Below are positions 19,941 through 27,540 of a stretch of DNA of 64,000 bases, piece after piece. Source of the DNA: Arenibacter certesii DSM 19833 (GTDB taxonomy: Bacteria; Bacteroidota; Bacteroidia; Flavobacteriales; Flavobacteriaceae). The notes under the pieces were generated by a model. The model was not told the origin of the DNA and made no database searches. It saw nothing but the letters and a program-made list of their open reading frames with translations. The stretch's first letter is position 1. Each line of letters starts with the position of its first letter. The stretch spans positions 1 to 64,000 of the forward strand of contig NZ_AUCB01000004.1 in the NCBI RefSeq assembly GCF_000429545.1, read 5' to 3'. The position numbers were made by a program, and so were the translations under genes.

Positions 19941-20251
19941 TTTTATAGCACTGTGGTTTTGCTTTTACGCCTGGTAATATCCTTCATTGTACATTCCCTT
20001 TTAAGAAAAAATAAATTATTTTTTTGTTGGATTTATGCTTATTGGTAGGGCTATGTTGTGCATTGTAAAGTTTAGGTGGCGATGTTAAGGTCGTAAAAGA
20101 GTGCTAGGCTTCTCATACTACTTTATGTTGTTTAGAAGGTAAGCAGTATAGCGATCTACGATAATTGGGATAATTGTTATTGTCCACATCGGAGGTTTCC
20201 TTTTGCTAACTGTTGTTGGGTGTTACCTAGGAAGAGTAAAACAGGCTAGGC
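19941..20251. other. Intergenic stretch
   Basis: 311 bp, no credible ORF or hairpin recognised; two homopolymer-like AT stretches near 20005-20030. Confidence 0.3.
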
Positions 20252-20656
20252 ATGACTTTATTAATCAAATTGTTCGAAATCCTAATGCTCCTCGCGGGTG
20301 TGTTATTGCTTGTGAAGCCTGATAATATTTTCGACTTTATAGAGAATAATATGGCGAACACTTTTTTGTATGTCACCGCCATAGTAGTGCGGTTCGTTTT
20401 TGGGGTTCTATTTTTCCTTACTGCTAGCAAATCGAGGTATCCTGGTATAATTAAGTTTTTCGGTTACGTGTTCGTAATAGCTGCGATCGTGCTTGTTTTT
20501 ATGGGGGTAGGAGGTTTTAAATACTTTTTTACGCCGCTTATTTCAGACGTTACCCCTTTTGCCTCAATAGCTGGTGTATTTGCAACAGTATTTGGAGGGT
20601 TCCTTATTTTTTCCTTTATCAAGCAAAAAGGAGTTAGCGCAGAAATAAATAATTAA
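20252..20656 (+). CDS. Small four-helix membrane protein, hypothetical
   Basis: 134 residues with four hydrophobic segments at about 5-22, 37-58, 66-90 and 100-125, connected by short loops; the last residues are polar. No charged residue pattern of a transporter, no catalytic motif. I do not recognise a named family with confidence; the size and topology fit small integral membrane proteins of unknown function. It stands alone, 96 bp... upstream region has no clear promoter, and no terminator follows. The frame is clean and the hydrophobic pattern is coherent, so I consider it a real gene. Confidence 0.65.
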   Translation: MTLLIKLFEILMLLAGVLLLVKPDNIFDFIENNMANTFLYVTAIVVRFVFGVLFFLTASKSRYPGIIKFFGYVFVIAAIVLVFMGVGGFKYFFTPLISDVTPFASIAGVFATVFGGFLIFSFIKQKGVSAEINN

Positions 20657-20916
20657 ATGTTTGTAACCAAGATCATTTCAATCCAACGAAAATTTATTTC
20701 CTTCCTTTTCTGTAGTGGGAGGCATAGATTATACTTCCAAATTATATTATGTAACTAGTTGCTATTGGGCGTTGTACATTCTCCTTCTTTAGTTATCTTG
20801 TTCAATTATTACCATAATAATTGGTTAAGAGTGAATGGCCTGCCAGTTACTGGCATAAACATACTCTTAAGCCGATTTTTGTGGTTATCTACCAAACCAA
20901 CCAAAACCAACTATAC

Positions 20917-21708
20917 ATGAAAATCTTTAAAGTCACCTCTTTCTTATTCTCGTTACTCCTTTTAGCCAGTTGTGAAATTGTTCAAGAAACCCATTTTAAT
21001 GCCGATGGGAGTGGTACCTATAGCCTTGGCTTTGATATGTCCGAGATGATGAAAATGGGGCTGAGTTCGGAGGAGGATTTCACCAGTCAACAAATTGACA
21101 CCCTACTTGTATTTGCCGATTATATAGAATTAAAAAAAGATAGTATTGCCAAATTAAGTCAGGAAGACCAGGATAAGATTAAGGAGTTGGAGCCTTTTAG
21201 TTTGTCTATGAAATCGGATACGGTGACCAATACCTTAGAGATGAAATTGAAATACGATTTTAAGGATCAGGAAGATTTACTGGCATTTGGAGACAAGTTA
21301 AAAGGTCAGAATTTTGATGAACTCAGTATGTTTAGTGGAGTACTATCAACGGGTAAATCCGCAGACATTGAAGATGGGGAAGAGGGAAAAGCGGAGAGTG
21401 CCTTTCCTGATTTTAATACATCTTTTATCACGAGTTTTAGTAGAGAGGGGTTTTCATTGCGGATAACACAGGAAGCTTTGGAAAAGCAGGAAAAAGAAAA
21501 GGACACCACTATTACGGCGGATAGTCCTATGGTAGAGTTGGTCCGCTTTAAGAATAGGTATACGTTTCCTTACAAAGTAAAGGCGGTCAGCAATAAGAAT
21601 GCAAGAGTTTTGTCTGATTTTAAAGGAATAGAAATCTCAGGAAACCTGTTTGAGATCACGAACAATCCAAGGTTTTTCGATATGGATGTGGCGTTTGAAG
21701 GGGAGTAA
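20917..21708 (+). CDS. Hypothetical lipoprotein
   Basis: 263 residues from the ATG at 20917; the open frame runs 32 codons further upstream to a TTG, but a signal peptide starts exactly at this ATG. MKIFKVTSFLFSLLLLASC has a lipobox LLASC with C19 as the lipidated cysteine, followed by EIVQETHFNADGSGTYSLGFDMSEMM. The opening after the cysteine (extended strand, then ADGSG..) recalls the DUF4836/LppM-like 'bacterial lipid-associated' beta domains seen in Bacteroidota lipoproteins, but this is weak. The middle is acidic and helical (DIEDGEEGKAES), the C terminus beta-rich. Envelope location is well supported, function unknown. Confidence 0.75.
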   Translation: MKIFKVTSFLFSLLLLASCEIVQETHFNADGSGTYSLGFDMSEMMKMGLSSEEDFTSQQIDTLLVFADYIELKKDSIAKLSQEDQDKIKELEPFSLSMKSDTVTNTLEMKLKYDFKDQEDLLAFGDKLKGQNFDELSMFSGVLSTGKSADIEDGEEGKAESAFPDFNTSFITSFSREGFSLRITQEALEKQEKEKDTTITADSPMVELVRFKNRYTFPYKVKAVSNKNARVLSDFKGIEISGNLFEITNNPRFFDMDVAFEGE

Positions 21709-22092
21709 GGGGTAATGCATTATCTATTTTGTAATAAATCACACATACTGACGTTGGTTCATTAGAAATTTCCGATTTGGTTATGAAGAGCTTTTAGTGC
21801 GATAAAAAACAGACGACATTCTTATATTTTAGTATCTTGTTCGCTTGAGGTTTTGAATGTTTGATAAATTGTAGGAAGTGATATGACTTAGATGTATGCA
21901 GAAGATGTAATTAGAATTAACTTGATTTAGGCTATGGATGAGAATATCATTAAAGTGACCTTAAGCTATTAAGCATTCAGACGATAAATAATTTTTCACG
22001 AAAGCTTTTACATTATTTATTGATTTCGCCAGAGCCCTAGTGAAGCTAAATCACCAGAAATAATTTAAAATTAAATACTAAGCATTTGAATA
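21709..22092. other. Gap before the Nudix-helicase island
   Basis: 384 bp, AT-rich, no credible ORF. It must carry the island's promoter, but no clean TTG/TAnnTTTG pair was found. No tRNA end, insertion-sequence end or obvious direct repeat shared with the gap at 25617 was seen. Confidence 0.3.
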
Positions 22093-22476
22093 ATGATTGA
22101 AGTAGTTTGTGCTATAATAGTAAAAGATGACAAAATTCTTATCGCCCAACGAAGTGAAGAAATGAAATTACCTTTAAAATGGGAGTTTCCTGGAGGTAAG
22201 TTAAATGAAGGGGAAGACGAAGAGCAAGCTATTATAAGAGAGATTAAAGAAGAATTAAATGTTGAAATAATTCCTCTTAAAAGATTGTCTTCTAACATTC
22301 ACGATTATGGTTCATTTAAAATAAAATTAACTGCCTACTTATGTGATTTTATAGGAGGTGAAATTGTTCTTTTAGAGCATAAAGATTTCAAATTTGTCAA
22401 ATCTGAGGACTTAATAAATCATGATTTTGCGGAAGCTGACATTCCCTTTATTGAGGAGTTAAAAACACTTGTGTAA
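22093..22476 (+). CDS. Nudix hydrolase, MutT-like
   Basis: 127 residues, the length of a minimal MutT. Nudix proteins hydrolyse nucleoside diphosphates linked to another moiety, such as (deoxy)NTPs including oxidised forms. The Nudix box is complete except for its last glycine: G35-x5-E41-x7-R49-E50-I-K-E53-E54-L55-N56-V57, with the metal-binding REIKEE intact. WEFPGGK just before it is typical of the MutT/CTP-pyrophosphohydrolase group. The stop TAA (22474-22476) overlaps the start of the next gene by one base (TAATG), so the two are translationally coupled. That fixed pairing suggests the hydrolase acts with the helicase rather than as general housekeeping. AT-rich compared with the flanks. 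Confidence 0.93.
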   Translation: MIEVVCAIIVKDDKILIAQRSEEMKLPLKWEFPGGKLNEGEDEEQAIIREIKEELNVEIIPLKRLSSNIHDYGSFKIKLTAYLCDFIGGEIVLLEHKDFKFVKSEDLINHDFAEADIPFIEELKTLV

Positions 22477-25400
22477 TGATTGAAGGCATTTACGAGCAGT
22501 TAATAACTAAGCTAGTCGCTTCCAAACTTCAAAGCCTCGAAATAAATAAATTTTACATTAAGGATTCCGCAATTGATAAAGAAGAAGCGGCACAAGTTTT
22601 GTCCAAACACCTTAATAGTACAATTGGATATGCTCTATCATTAATCAAGGGTGAACACGCAATTGAAAATCAAATTAAAATTGCTAATAAAATTATAGGT
22701 GTTTTAAAAGATGAAATAGATAATGACCTTATTGAAGATGATCTTGTAAAAGCAGAAGGGCGAATTCTAAAAGCTGTATTCGAAAAAACTGATGCCCATT
22801 TTTCTGATTTAGAATTACACTTAAAAGAAATAACCCCATATACAAGACTAACACACAGCGAATTATTTACAGGTGGAAATGTCGGCTTGTCTTTAGAAAG
22901 CGAATTAAAAAAGGAGATTTTGTCTTCAAATCGAGTAGATTTACTCGTATCTTTTATTAAATGGAAAGGAATAATAATTCTTGAAAGAGAACTGAGGGAA
23001 TTTACAGAAAGAGGTGGACGGTTAAGAGTTATCACTACTACATATATGGGTGCTTCAGATTATAAGGCAATCCAATTACTATCAAATCTACCAAATACTG
23101 AAGTTAAAATTTCATATAATACTGGTAACGAAAGATTGCACGCAAAAGCATATTTCTTTTATCGCAATTCAGGGTTTCACACAGGCTATATTGGTTCTTC
23201 AAATTTTTCACGAACTGCATTAACAGATGGTTTGGAATGGAATCTTAAAATTACAACCAAAGAAGTTGGGCACATCATTGACAAATTTCAAAAAACCTTT
23301 GAAGCTTACTGGCAAAATAATGAATTCGAATTATTTGATGACAAAATTCATTCTGACAAATTGATTGAGTCCTTAAGGTCTGGAATAAAGCCACAGCAAG
23401 ATATTAGTAATTTGGCTTTTTTCGACTTAAAACCTTATCCCTACCAAAAAGAAATTTTGGAAACCTTGGACGTTGAACGCACTGTTCATAACCGACATAA
23501 AAATCTTTTAGTAGCAGCTACTGGAACAGGAAAGACTGTTATTTCAGCATTTGATTATAAAAAGTTCAAACAAGAAAATAAATCAGCAAAACTTCTATTT
23601 GTAGCACACAGAAAAGAAATTTTAACCCAGGCTGCTTCAACCTTTCGGGGAGTATTAAAAGACAATAATTTTGGTGAATTATGGGTGGATGGTATGCAAC
23701 CAGATAAATTCGATTTTGTATTTGCATCAGTTCAAACTTTAAAGAATAAAATTGAGGAACTTTCTTTAAGTTCTACATTTTATGACTTTATTATAATTGA
23801 TGAAGTTCATCACATTGCTGCGTCAAGTTATCGTCCCATACTTAATCATTTTAAACCAACAGTTCTTTTAGGGTTAACCGCTACTCCTGAGAGGATGGAT
23901 AATGAAAATATTTTAGAAGATTTTTGTGATAGAATCGCTGCTGAAATACGATTACCCGAAGCTTTAAACAGAAAACTTCTATGTCCATTTCAATACTTTG
24001 GTATTTCAGATAGTATAGATTTATCTAAAGTTAGATGGGAAAATGGACGATATGTGCCAAGCGAGTTAACTAAATTATATTTAGCAAATGACAGACGTGT
24101 GGGTGAGGTGATTAGCAACGTAGATAAATATCTGAGAGATATTAATGATGTAAGAGCTCTCGGCTTCTGTGTGACTATTGAACACGCTAAATATATGGCT
24201 GAAAAATTCACTTTAGCTAATTTAAAAGCTCATTATCTAACAAGTGAAAACTCGAGAGAGAGGGAAGATATAAGAAGAAAGTTGCGAAATAAAGAAATCA
24301 ACTATTTATTCGTTGTTGACATATTTAATGAAGGAGTTGATATTCCTGAAATCGATACCGTGCTGTTTTTAAGGCCCACCGAAAGTTTAACGGTTTTTCT
24401 TCAACAACTAGGTAGAGGACTTAGATTGTCTGACGGCAAAGAATGTTTAACGGTATTAGATTTTGTCGCTAATGCAAGACCAGAATATAATTTTGAAAAT
24501 AAATTTAGGGCGTTAATAGGTAAAACCACAACGCCAGTTCAAAAAGAAATTGAGGACAACTTCCCTCATTTACCATTAGGATGCTCAATTGTTCTCGAAA
24601 AAAAGGCGAAACAAAGTATTCTAGAAAATATTATTGCTGCAACTACTGTAAATAAAAGGCAGCTTATGCAAAAGATTCAGAATTTTGAACATCAAACAAC
24701 TTTACCTCTTACGCTAGCTAATTTTATAGCCTTTAATAATCTTAGTTTGCAGACGATTTATAAAAGAGGCAGTTGGAAAAGGCTTCTTCATCTAGCTGGA
24801 AAACATGAAGATTTTGATAGCCACAACGAGAAAGAAGTCGTTTCTACTATCTTAAGAAAATGGTTGTCGACTAATTCCACTAGTTATTTTCAATTTTTAT
24901 TAAAGCTGGCGAAAGAAAATTTTAAGCCTAACTACAGTTTATTTAATGAGGAAGAAAAAGTTATGCTACTGATGTTGCATTACGATGTTTGGAAAGGTTC
25001 TGAAGGTTTTGAATCAATAAATAAAAGTATTGAAGAAATCGGAGAAAATAGAGTGTTGGTTAAGGAAATTATTGAAGTTTTAGAGATTCTTCTTGATAAT
25101 ATTAGCTTCAAAGAAATAGATGTTGAACTACCATATAAGCAGCCTTTAAAATTACATTCAAGGTATACTAGAGACCAGATTTTAGCAGCTTTTGGGCTTA
25201 GTACATTCAATAAAAAATCTTCTAATAGAGAAGGTGTAGCTGAGAATAAAACACTTAATACCGAAATCCTGTTTATAGACCTCATTAAATCTGAAGAAGA
25301 CTTCTCACCTACCACAATGTATAATGATTACGCAATTAGTGAAACATTATTTCATTGGCAAAGTCAAAATCAAACAAGAGTTGACCATGGAAAAGGTTTA

Positions 25401-25616
25401 ACCTATATTAATCATCAGAAGCTCAACAAAAAGATTCTACTTTTTGTTCGTGAAAAAGCAAAAGACGAGTTTGGAAATACAATGGGTTACGTATTTATAG
25501 GAGAGGGTAATATTCAAGATCATTATGGTTCTAAACCGATAAGTATAAATTGGCATTTAAGTGAGCCTATGCCTCAATATCTATGGAATACATCTGCTAA
25601 AATGGCTGTTGGCTAA
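22476..25616 (+). CDS. PLD-nuclease/superfamily 2 helicase/DUF3427 fusion
   Basis: 1046 residues. Domain order: helical N terminus (1-115); a phospholipase-D-like domain (about 125-290) with the half-motif H222-x-K224 and GSSNFS (240-245), as in PLD-type nucleases; superfamily 2 helicase core with motif I ATGTGKT (348-354), DEVHH (442-446), TAT (468-470), FNEGVDIPEID (617-627) and QQLGRGLR (643-650); and a long C-terminal region (about 700-1046) corresponding to DUF3427. Such proteins are expected to translocate on or remodel nucleic acid and may cut it. Only one HxK half-site is present, so an active nuclease would have to dimerise. Coupled to the Nudix gene by a one-base overlap. Base and codon use are clearly more AT-rich than in neighbours, and the pair is flanked by ordinary single genes, which fits a transferred defence- or repair-type module. 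Confidence 0.9.
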   Translation: MIEGIYEQLITKLVASKLQSLEINKFYIKDSAIDKEEAAQVLSKHLNSTIGYALSLIKGEHAIENQIKIANKIIGVLKDEIDNDLIEDDLVKAEGRILKAVFEKTDAHFSDLELHLKEITPYTRLTHSELFTGGNVGLSLESELKKEILSSNRVDLLVSFIKWKGIIILERELREFTERGGRLRVITTTYMGASDYKAIQLLSNLPNTEVKISYNTGNERLHAKAYFFYRNSGFHTGYIGSSNFSRTALTDGLEWNLKITTKEVGHIIDKFQKTFEAYWQNNEFELFDDKIHSDKLIESLRSGIKPQQDISNLAFFDLKPYPYQKEILETLDVERTVHNRHKNLLVAATGTGKTVISAFDYKKFKQENKSAKLLFVAHRKEILTQAASTFRGVLKDNNFGELWVDGMQPDKFDFVFASVQTLKNKIEELSLSSTFYDFIIIDEVHHIAASSYRPILNHFKPTVLLGLTATPERMDNENILEDFCDRIAAEIRLPEALNRKLLCPFQYFGISDSIDLSKVRWENGRYVPSELTKLYLANDRRVGEVISNVDKYLRDINDVRALGFCVTIEHAKYMAEKFTLANLKAHYLTSENSREREDIRRKLRNKEINYLFVVDIFNEGVDIPEIDTVLFLRPTESLTVFLQQLGRGLRLSDGKECLTVLDFVANARPEYNFENKFRALIGKTTTPVQKEIEDNFPHLPLGCSIVLEKKAKQSILENIIAATTVNKRQLMQKIQNFEHQTTLPLTLANFIAFNNLSLQTIYKRGSWKRLLHLAGKHEDFDSHNEKEVVSTILRKWLSTNSTSYFQFLLKLAKENFKPNYSLFNEEEKVMLLMLHYDVWKGSEGFESINKSIEEIGENRVLVKEIIEVLEILLDNISFKEIDVELPYKQPLKLHSRYTRDQILAAFGLSTFNKKSSNREGVAENKTLNTEILFIDLIKSEEDFSPTTMYNDYAISETLFHWQSQNQTRVDHGKGLTYINHQKLNKKILLFVREKAKDEFGNTMGYVFIGEGNIQDHYGSKPISINWHLSEPMPQYLWNTSAKMAVG

Positions 25617-25751
25617 TTTCTTGGCCCTTAAATCTCTGAATCATAACCTAATAAACATAAAACGTGCGTTAAAAAATAAAGCTTTGAACAAAACGACTTT
25701 TTGTACAATGTGAAATTATCAGCCTAAATTTTCAATAAACCAACCCTTCCT
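25617..25751. other. Gap after the helicase gene
   Basis: 135 bp of AT-rich sequence; no terminator specific to the helicase gene is visible before the structured repeat that follows. Confidence 0.3.
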
Positions 25752-25832
25752 GCGTTAGGGATAGTAGTGAAAAGCCAGCAGCAAGGCACTCGCGTGGACT
25801 TGCAGCGCATAGCCCGCCCCCTAGCGAAACGC
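25752..25832 (+). repeat. Structured flavobacterial intergenic repeat / possible small RNA
   Basis: The stretch opens with GCGTTAGGG and closes with CCCTAGCGAAACGC; these pair (GCGTT with AACGC, AGGG with CCCT), making a closed element of about 80 bases. Inside are AGTGAAAAGCC, an inner stem GCAAG/CTTGC, and ATAGCCCGCCCC. The GC content is far above its surroundings. The pattern GCGTTAG...GTGAAAAGC...GC-ATAGCCCG-CCC...AACGCC is one I recall from many Flavobacteriia intergenic regions, where it is repeated and structured. Known name and function are not certain to me. Protein-like frames across it are artefacts. Confidence 0.55.
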
Positions 25833-25846
25833 CTATTTAGGCCACA

Positions 25847-25894
25847 AAAAAACCGATACCCCCACAAGAAATCTTATGGGACATACCGGTTTTA
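25847..25894 (-). terminator. Terminator of the small secreted-protein gene
   Basis: AAACCGATACCCCCA pairs with TGGGACATACCGGTTT with small bulges. On the minus strand it is followed by TTTTTTG, so it ends transcripts coming from the gene at 25957-26145. It may also stop rightward transcripts, since TTTT follows on the plus strand. Confidence 0.75.
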
Positions 25895-25956
25895 CACGCA
25901 ACAGGGTTTAGGGGGGCTAAAATGTTACCCTACTGTGCATCATTATCTTAGTAACC

Positions 25957-26145
25957 CTATTCGCGATTGGCTAATAGGTTCGCTTTTATTTCATTAAATG
26001 CCGTGCCGTTGTCCGACTCCCCTGTGGTGATTGCCACCTCATTCATCTCATCTGTCTTACCAGGATCATTGTCCACGGTTATTCTAGTGAAATTAGCGGA
26101 AACCAGAATGCCAATAAGCGCTATAAATGCATACGTTTTTTTCAT
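25957..26145 (-). CDS. 62-residue secreted peptide, hypothetical
   Basis: MKKTYAFIALIGILVSANFTRI is a convincing signal peptide (two lysines, 15 hydrophobic residues), followed by about 40 polar, mostly acidic residues without cysteines (DNDPGKTDEMNEV..., ending ANLLANRE). A terminator lies 63 bp past the stop on the same strand and nearly 300 bp of non-coding DNA precede the start, which argues for a real short gene. Nothing in the sequence identifies a function. Similar small exported peptides of unknown role are common in Bacteroidota. Confidence 0.55.
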   Translation of the reverse strand: MKKTYAFIALIGILVSANFTRITVDNDPGKTDEMNEVAITTGESDNGTAFNEIKANLLANRE

Positions 26146-26442
26146 CTTGTTGGTTTTTCCTATTTATGGTCTTTAAGTTTAACGCTATCAATTTGGATCT
26201 ATTGTGTATTTCCGATGTATTGCGCTATACTTTAACGCTTTATAGATGAACGGCATAAACAATAGGTGCTAATACTATTTGAGCGCTTAATGTATTGATA
26301 TTCGGGTTTTATCTCGTTAAATTCCTAATGTGTATCCTCCTGGAGGAAATTTTATTGGGTTTAACCATTCTACTTCATAGTTTTCTGTATAAAATCTGTA
26401 TTTTTGGGAGATTGAAAATTAATCTTAAAAAATAATCTTATA
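26146..26442. other. Shared upstream region of the secreted peptide and mdh
   Basis: 297 bp between divergent genes. TATTTTTG at 26399-26406 is a good minus-7 element for mdh, with a transcript start near 26413. A tight hairpin TCCTCC/GGAGGA sits at about 26335-26347. Confidence 0.4.
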
Positions 26443-27369
26443 ATGAAAGTTACCATAGTTGGGGCAGGTGCTGTTGGCGCTAGTTGCGCAGAGTACATCG
26501 CAATAAAGGATTTTGCATCGGAAGTTGTAATCTTGGATATTAAGGAAGGTTTTGCCGAAGGGAAAGCCATGGACCTTATGCAAACCGCTTCTTTAAACTG
26601 TTTTGATACCAAAATTACAGGGATTACCAATGATTACAGTAAAACTGCAGGTAGTGATATTGCTGTTATTACTTCAGGTATTCCGCGTAAACCTGGGATG
26701 ACTCGTGAAGAGCTAATCGGGATTAATGCAGGAATTGTTAAAAGTGTTGCCGCTAGCCTAATAGAGCATTCGCCTAACGTAATATTAATGGTAGTGAGTA
26801 ATCCTATGGATACCATGACCTATTTGGTACATAAAACTACCGATCTTCCTAAAAATAGAATTATTGGTATGGGTGGTGCCTTGGATAGTGCCCGTTTTAA
26901 ATACAGATTGGCTGAGGCTTTAGAGGCTCCAATTTCGGATATAGACGGGATGGTAATAGGTGGACATAGCGATACCGGAATGGTGCCATTAACTGCTCAT
27001 GCAACTAGAAACAGTATTAAAGTGTCCGAGTTTTTATCTGAGGAGCGCTTAAACCAAGTGGCCGAAGATACTAAGGTTGGAGGTGCTACCTTAACCAAGT
27101 TATTAGGAACTAGTGCTTGGTATGCACCAGGTGCTGCCGTATCTGCTATGGTACAGGCAATTGCTTGCGACCAAAAGAAAATGTTTCCTTGTTCTGCCTT
27201 TTTGGAAGGGGAATACGGATTGGAGGATATCTGCATAGGAGTACCTGTACTTTTAGGTAAAAACGGTATTGAGAAAATTGTAAACATAGAATTAACTGAG
27301 GCAGAAAAAGCTAAAATGCAAGAAAGTGCCGAAGGGGTTAGAAAGACGAACGACCTCTTAGAAGTATAA
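26443..27369 (+). CDS. mdh: Malate dehydrogenase, LDH-like type
   Basis: 308 residues. It interconverts malate and oxaloacetate with NAD in the TCA cycle. The N-terminal Rossmann motif is GAGAVGASCAEYIA (7-20) and the second strand ends in D32, which selects NAD. Active site: PRKPGMTR with R82 and R88 binding the dicarboxylate, R151 in GGALDSARF, and the catalytic H175 in GGHSDTGMVP. The arginine at the position that is glutamine in lactate dehydrogenases makes it an MDH of the LDH-like, tetrameric kind common in Bacteroidota. Monocistronic with a long stem terminator. Confidence 0.96.
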   Translation: MKVTIVGAGAVGASCAEYIAIKDFASEVVILDIKEGFAEGKAMDLMQTASLNCFDTKITGITNDYSKTAGSDIAVITSGIPRKPGMTREELIGINAGIVKSVAASLIEHSPNVILMVVSNPMDTMTYLVHKTTDLPKNRIIGMGGALDSARFKYRLAEALEAPISDIDGMVIGGHSDTGMVPLTAHATRNSIKVSEFLSEERLNQVAEDTKVGGATLTKLLGTSAWYAPGAAVSAMVQAIACDQKKMFPCSAFLEGEYGLEDICIGVPVLLGKNGIEKIVNIELTEAEKAKMQESAEGVRKTNDLLEV

Positions 27370-27392
27370 AACACGGGCGCTGATATAAATTC

Positions 27393-27450
27393 AGGGCATC
27401 CTTTCCATTGGTTTCCGAGCTTCATCGGAAGTGGGAGGATGCCCTTATTT
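27393..27450 (+). terminator. Terminator of mdh
   Basis: GGGCATCCT (27394-27402) pairs with AGGATGCCC (27436-27444) and a second stem TTCCG/CGGAA stacks inside it, giving one long hairpin followed by TTATTTT. Confidence 0.85.
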
Positions 27451-27469
27451 TATAAATTATCCAAATATA

Positions 27470-27500
27470 TTGTTAGTTCCTATGGGAAATAATATATTTG
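27470..27500 (+). promoter_or_regulatory. Promoter of secDF
   Basis: TTG at 27470-27472 and TATATTTG at 27493-27500, exactly 20 bp apart, match the consensus of the Bacteroidota primary sigma factor. The start codon is 40 bp downstream. Confidence 0.75.
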
Positions 27501-27540
27501 CACGCTATTTAGGAATACCATATCATAAATTATACAACCA

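Noticed and set aside
22093-22476. Nudix gene as housekeeping MutT
   Set aside because: The one-base overlap with the helicase and shared AT-rich composition argue for a module-specific role; cannot be excluded.
21709-25751. Attachment-site repeats flanking the Nudix-helicase island
   Set aside because: No convincing direct repeat shared by the two flanks was found by eye.
25767-25997. Open frame of 76 codons across the structured repeat
   Set aside because: It lies on a GC-rich structured element and then runs across a terminator and into the end of an opposite gene; composition is not protein-like.
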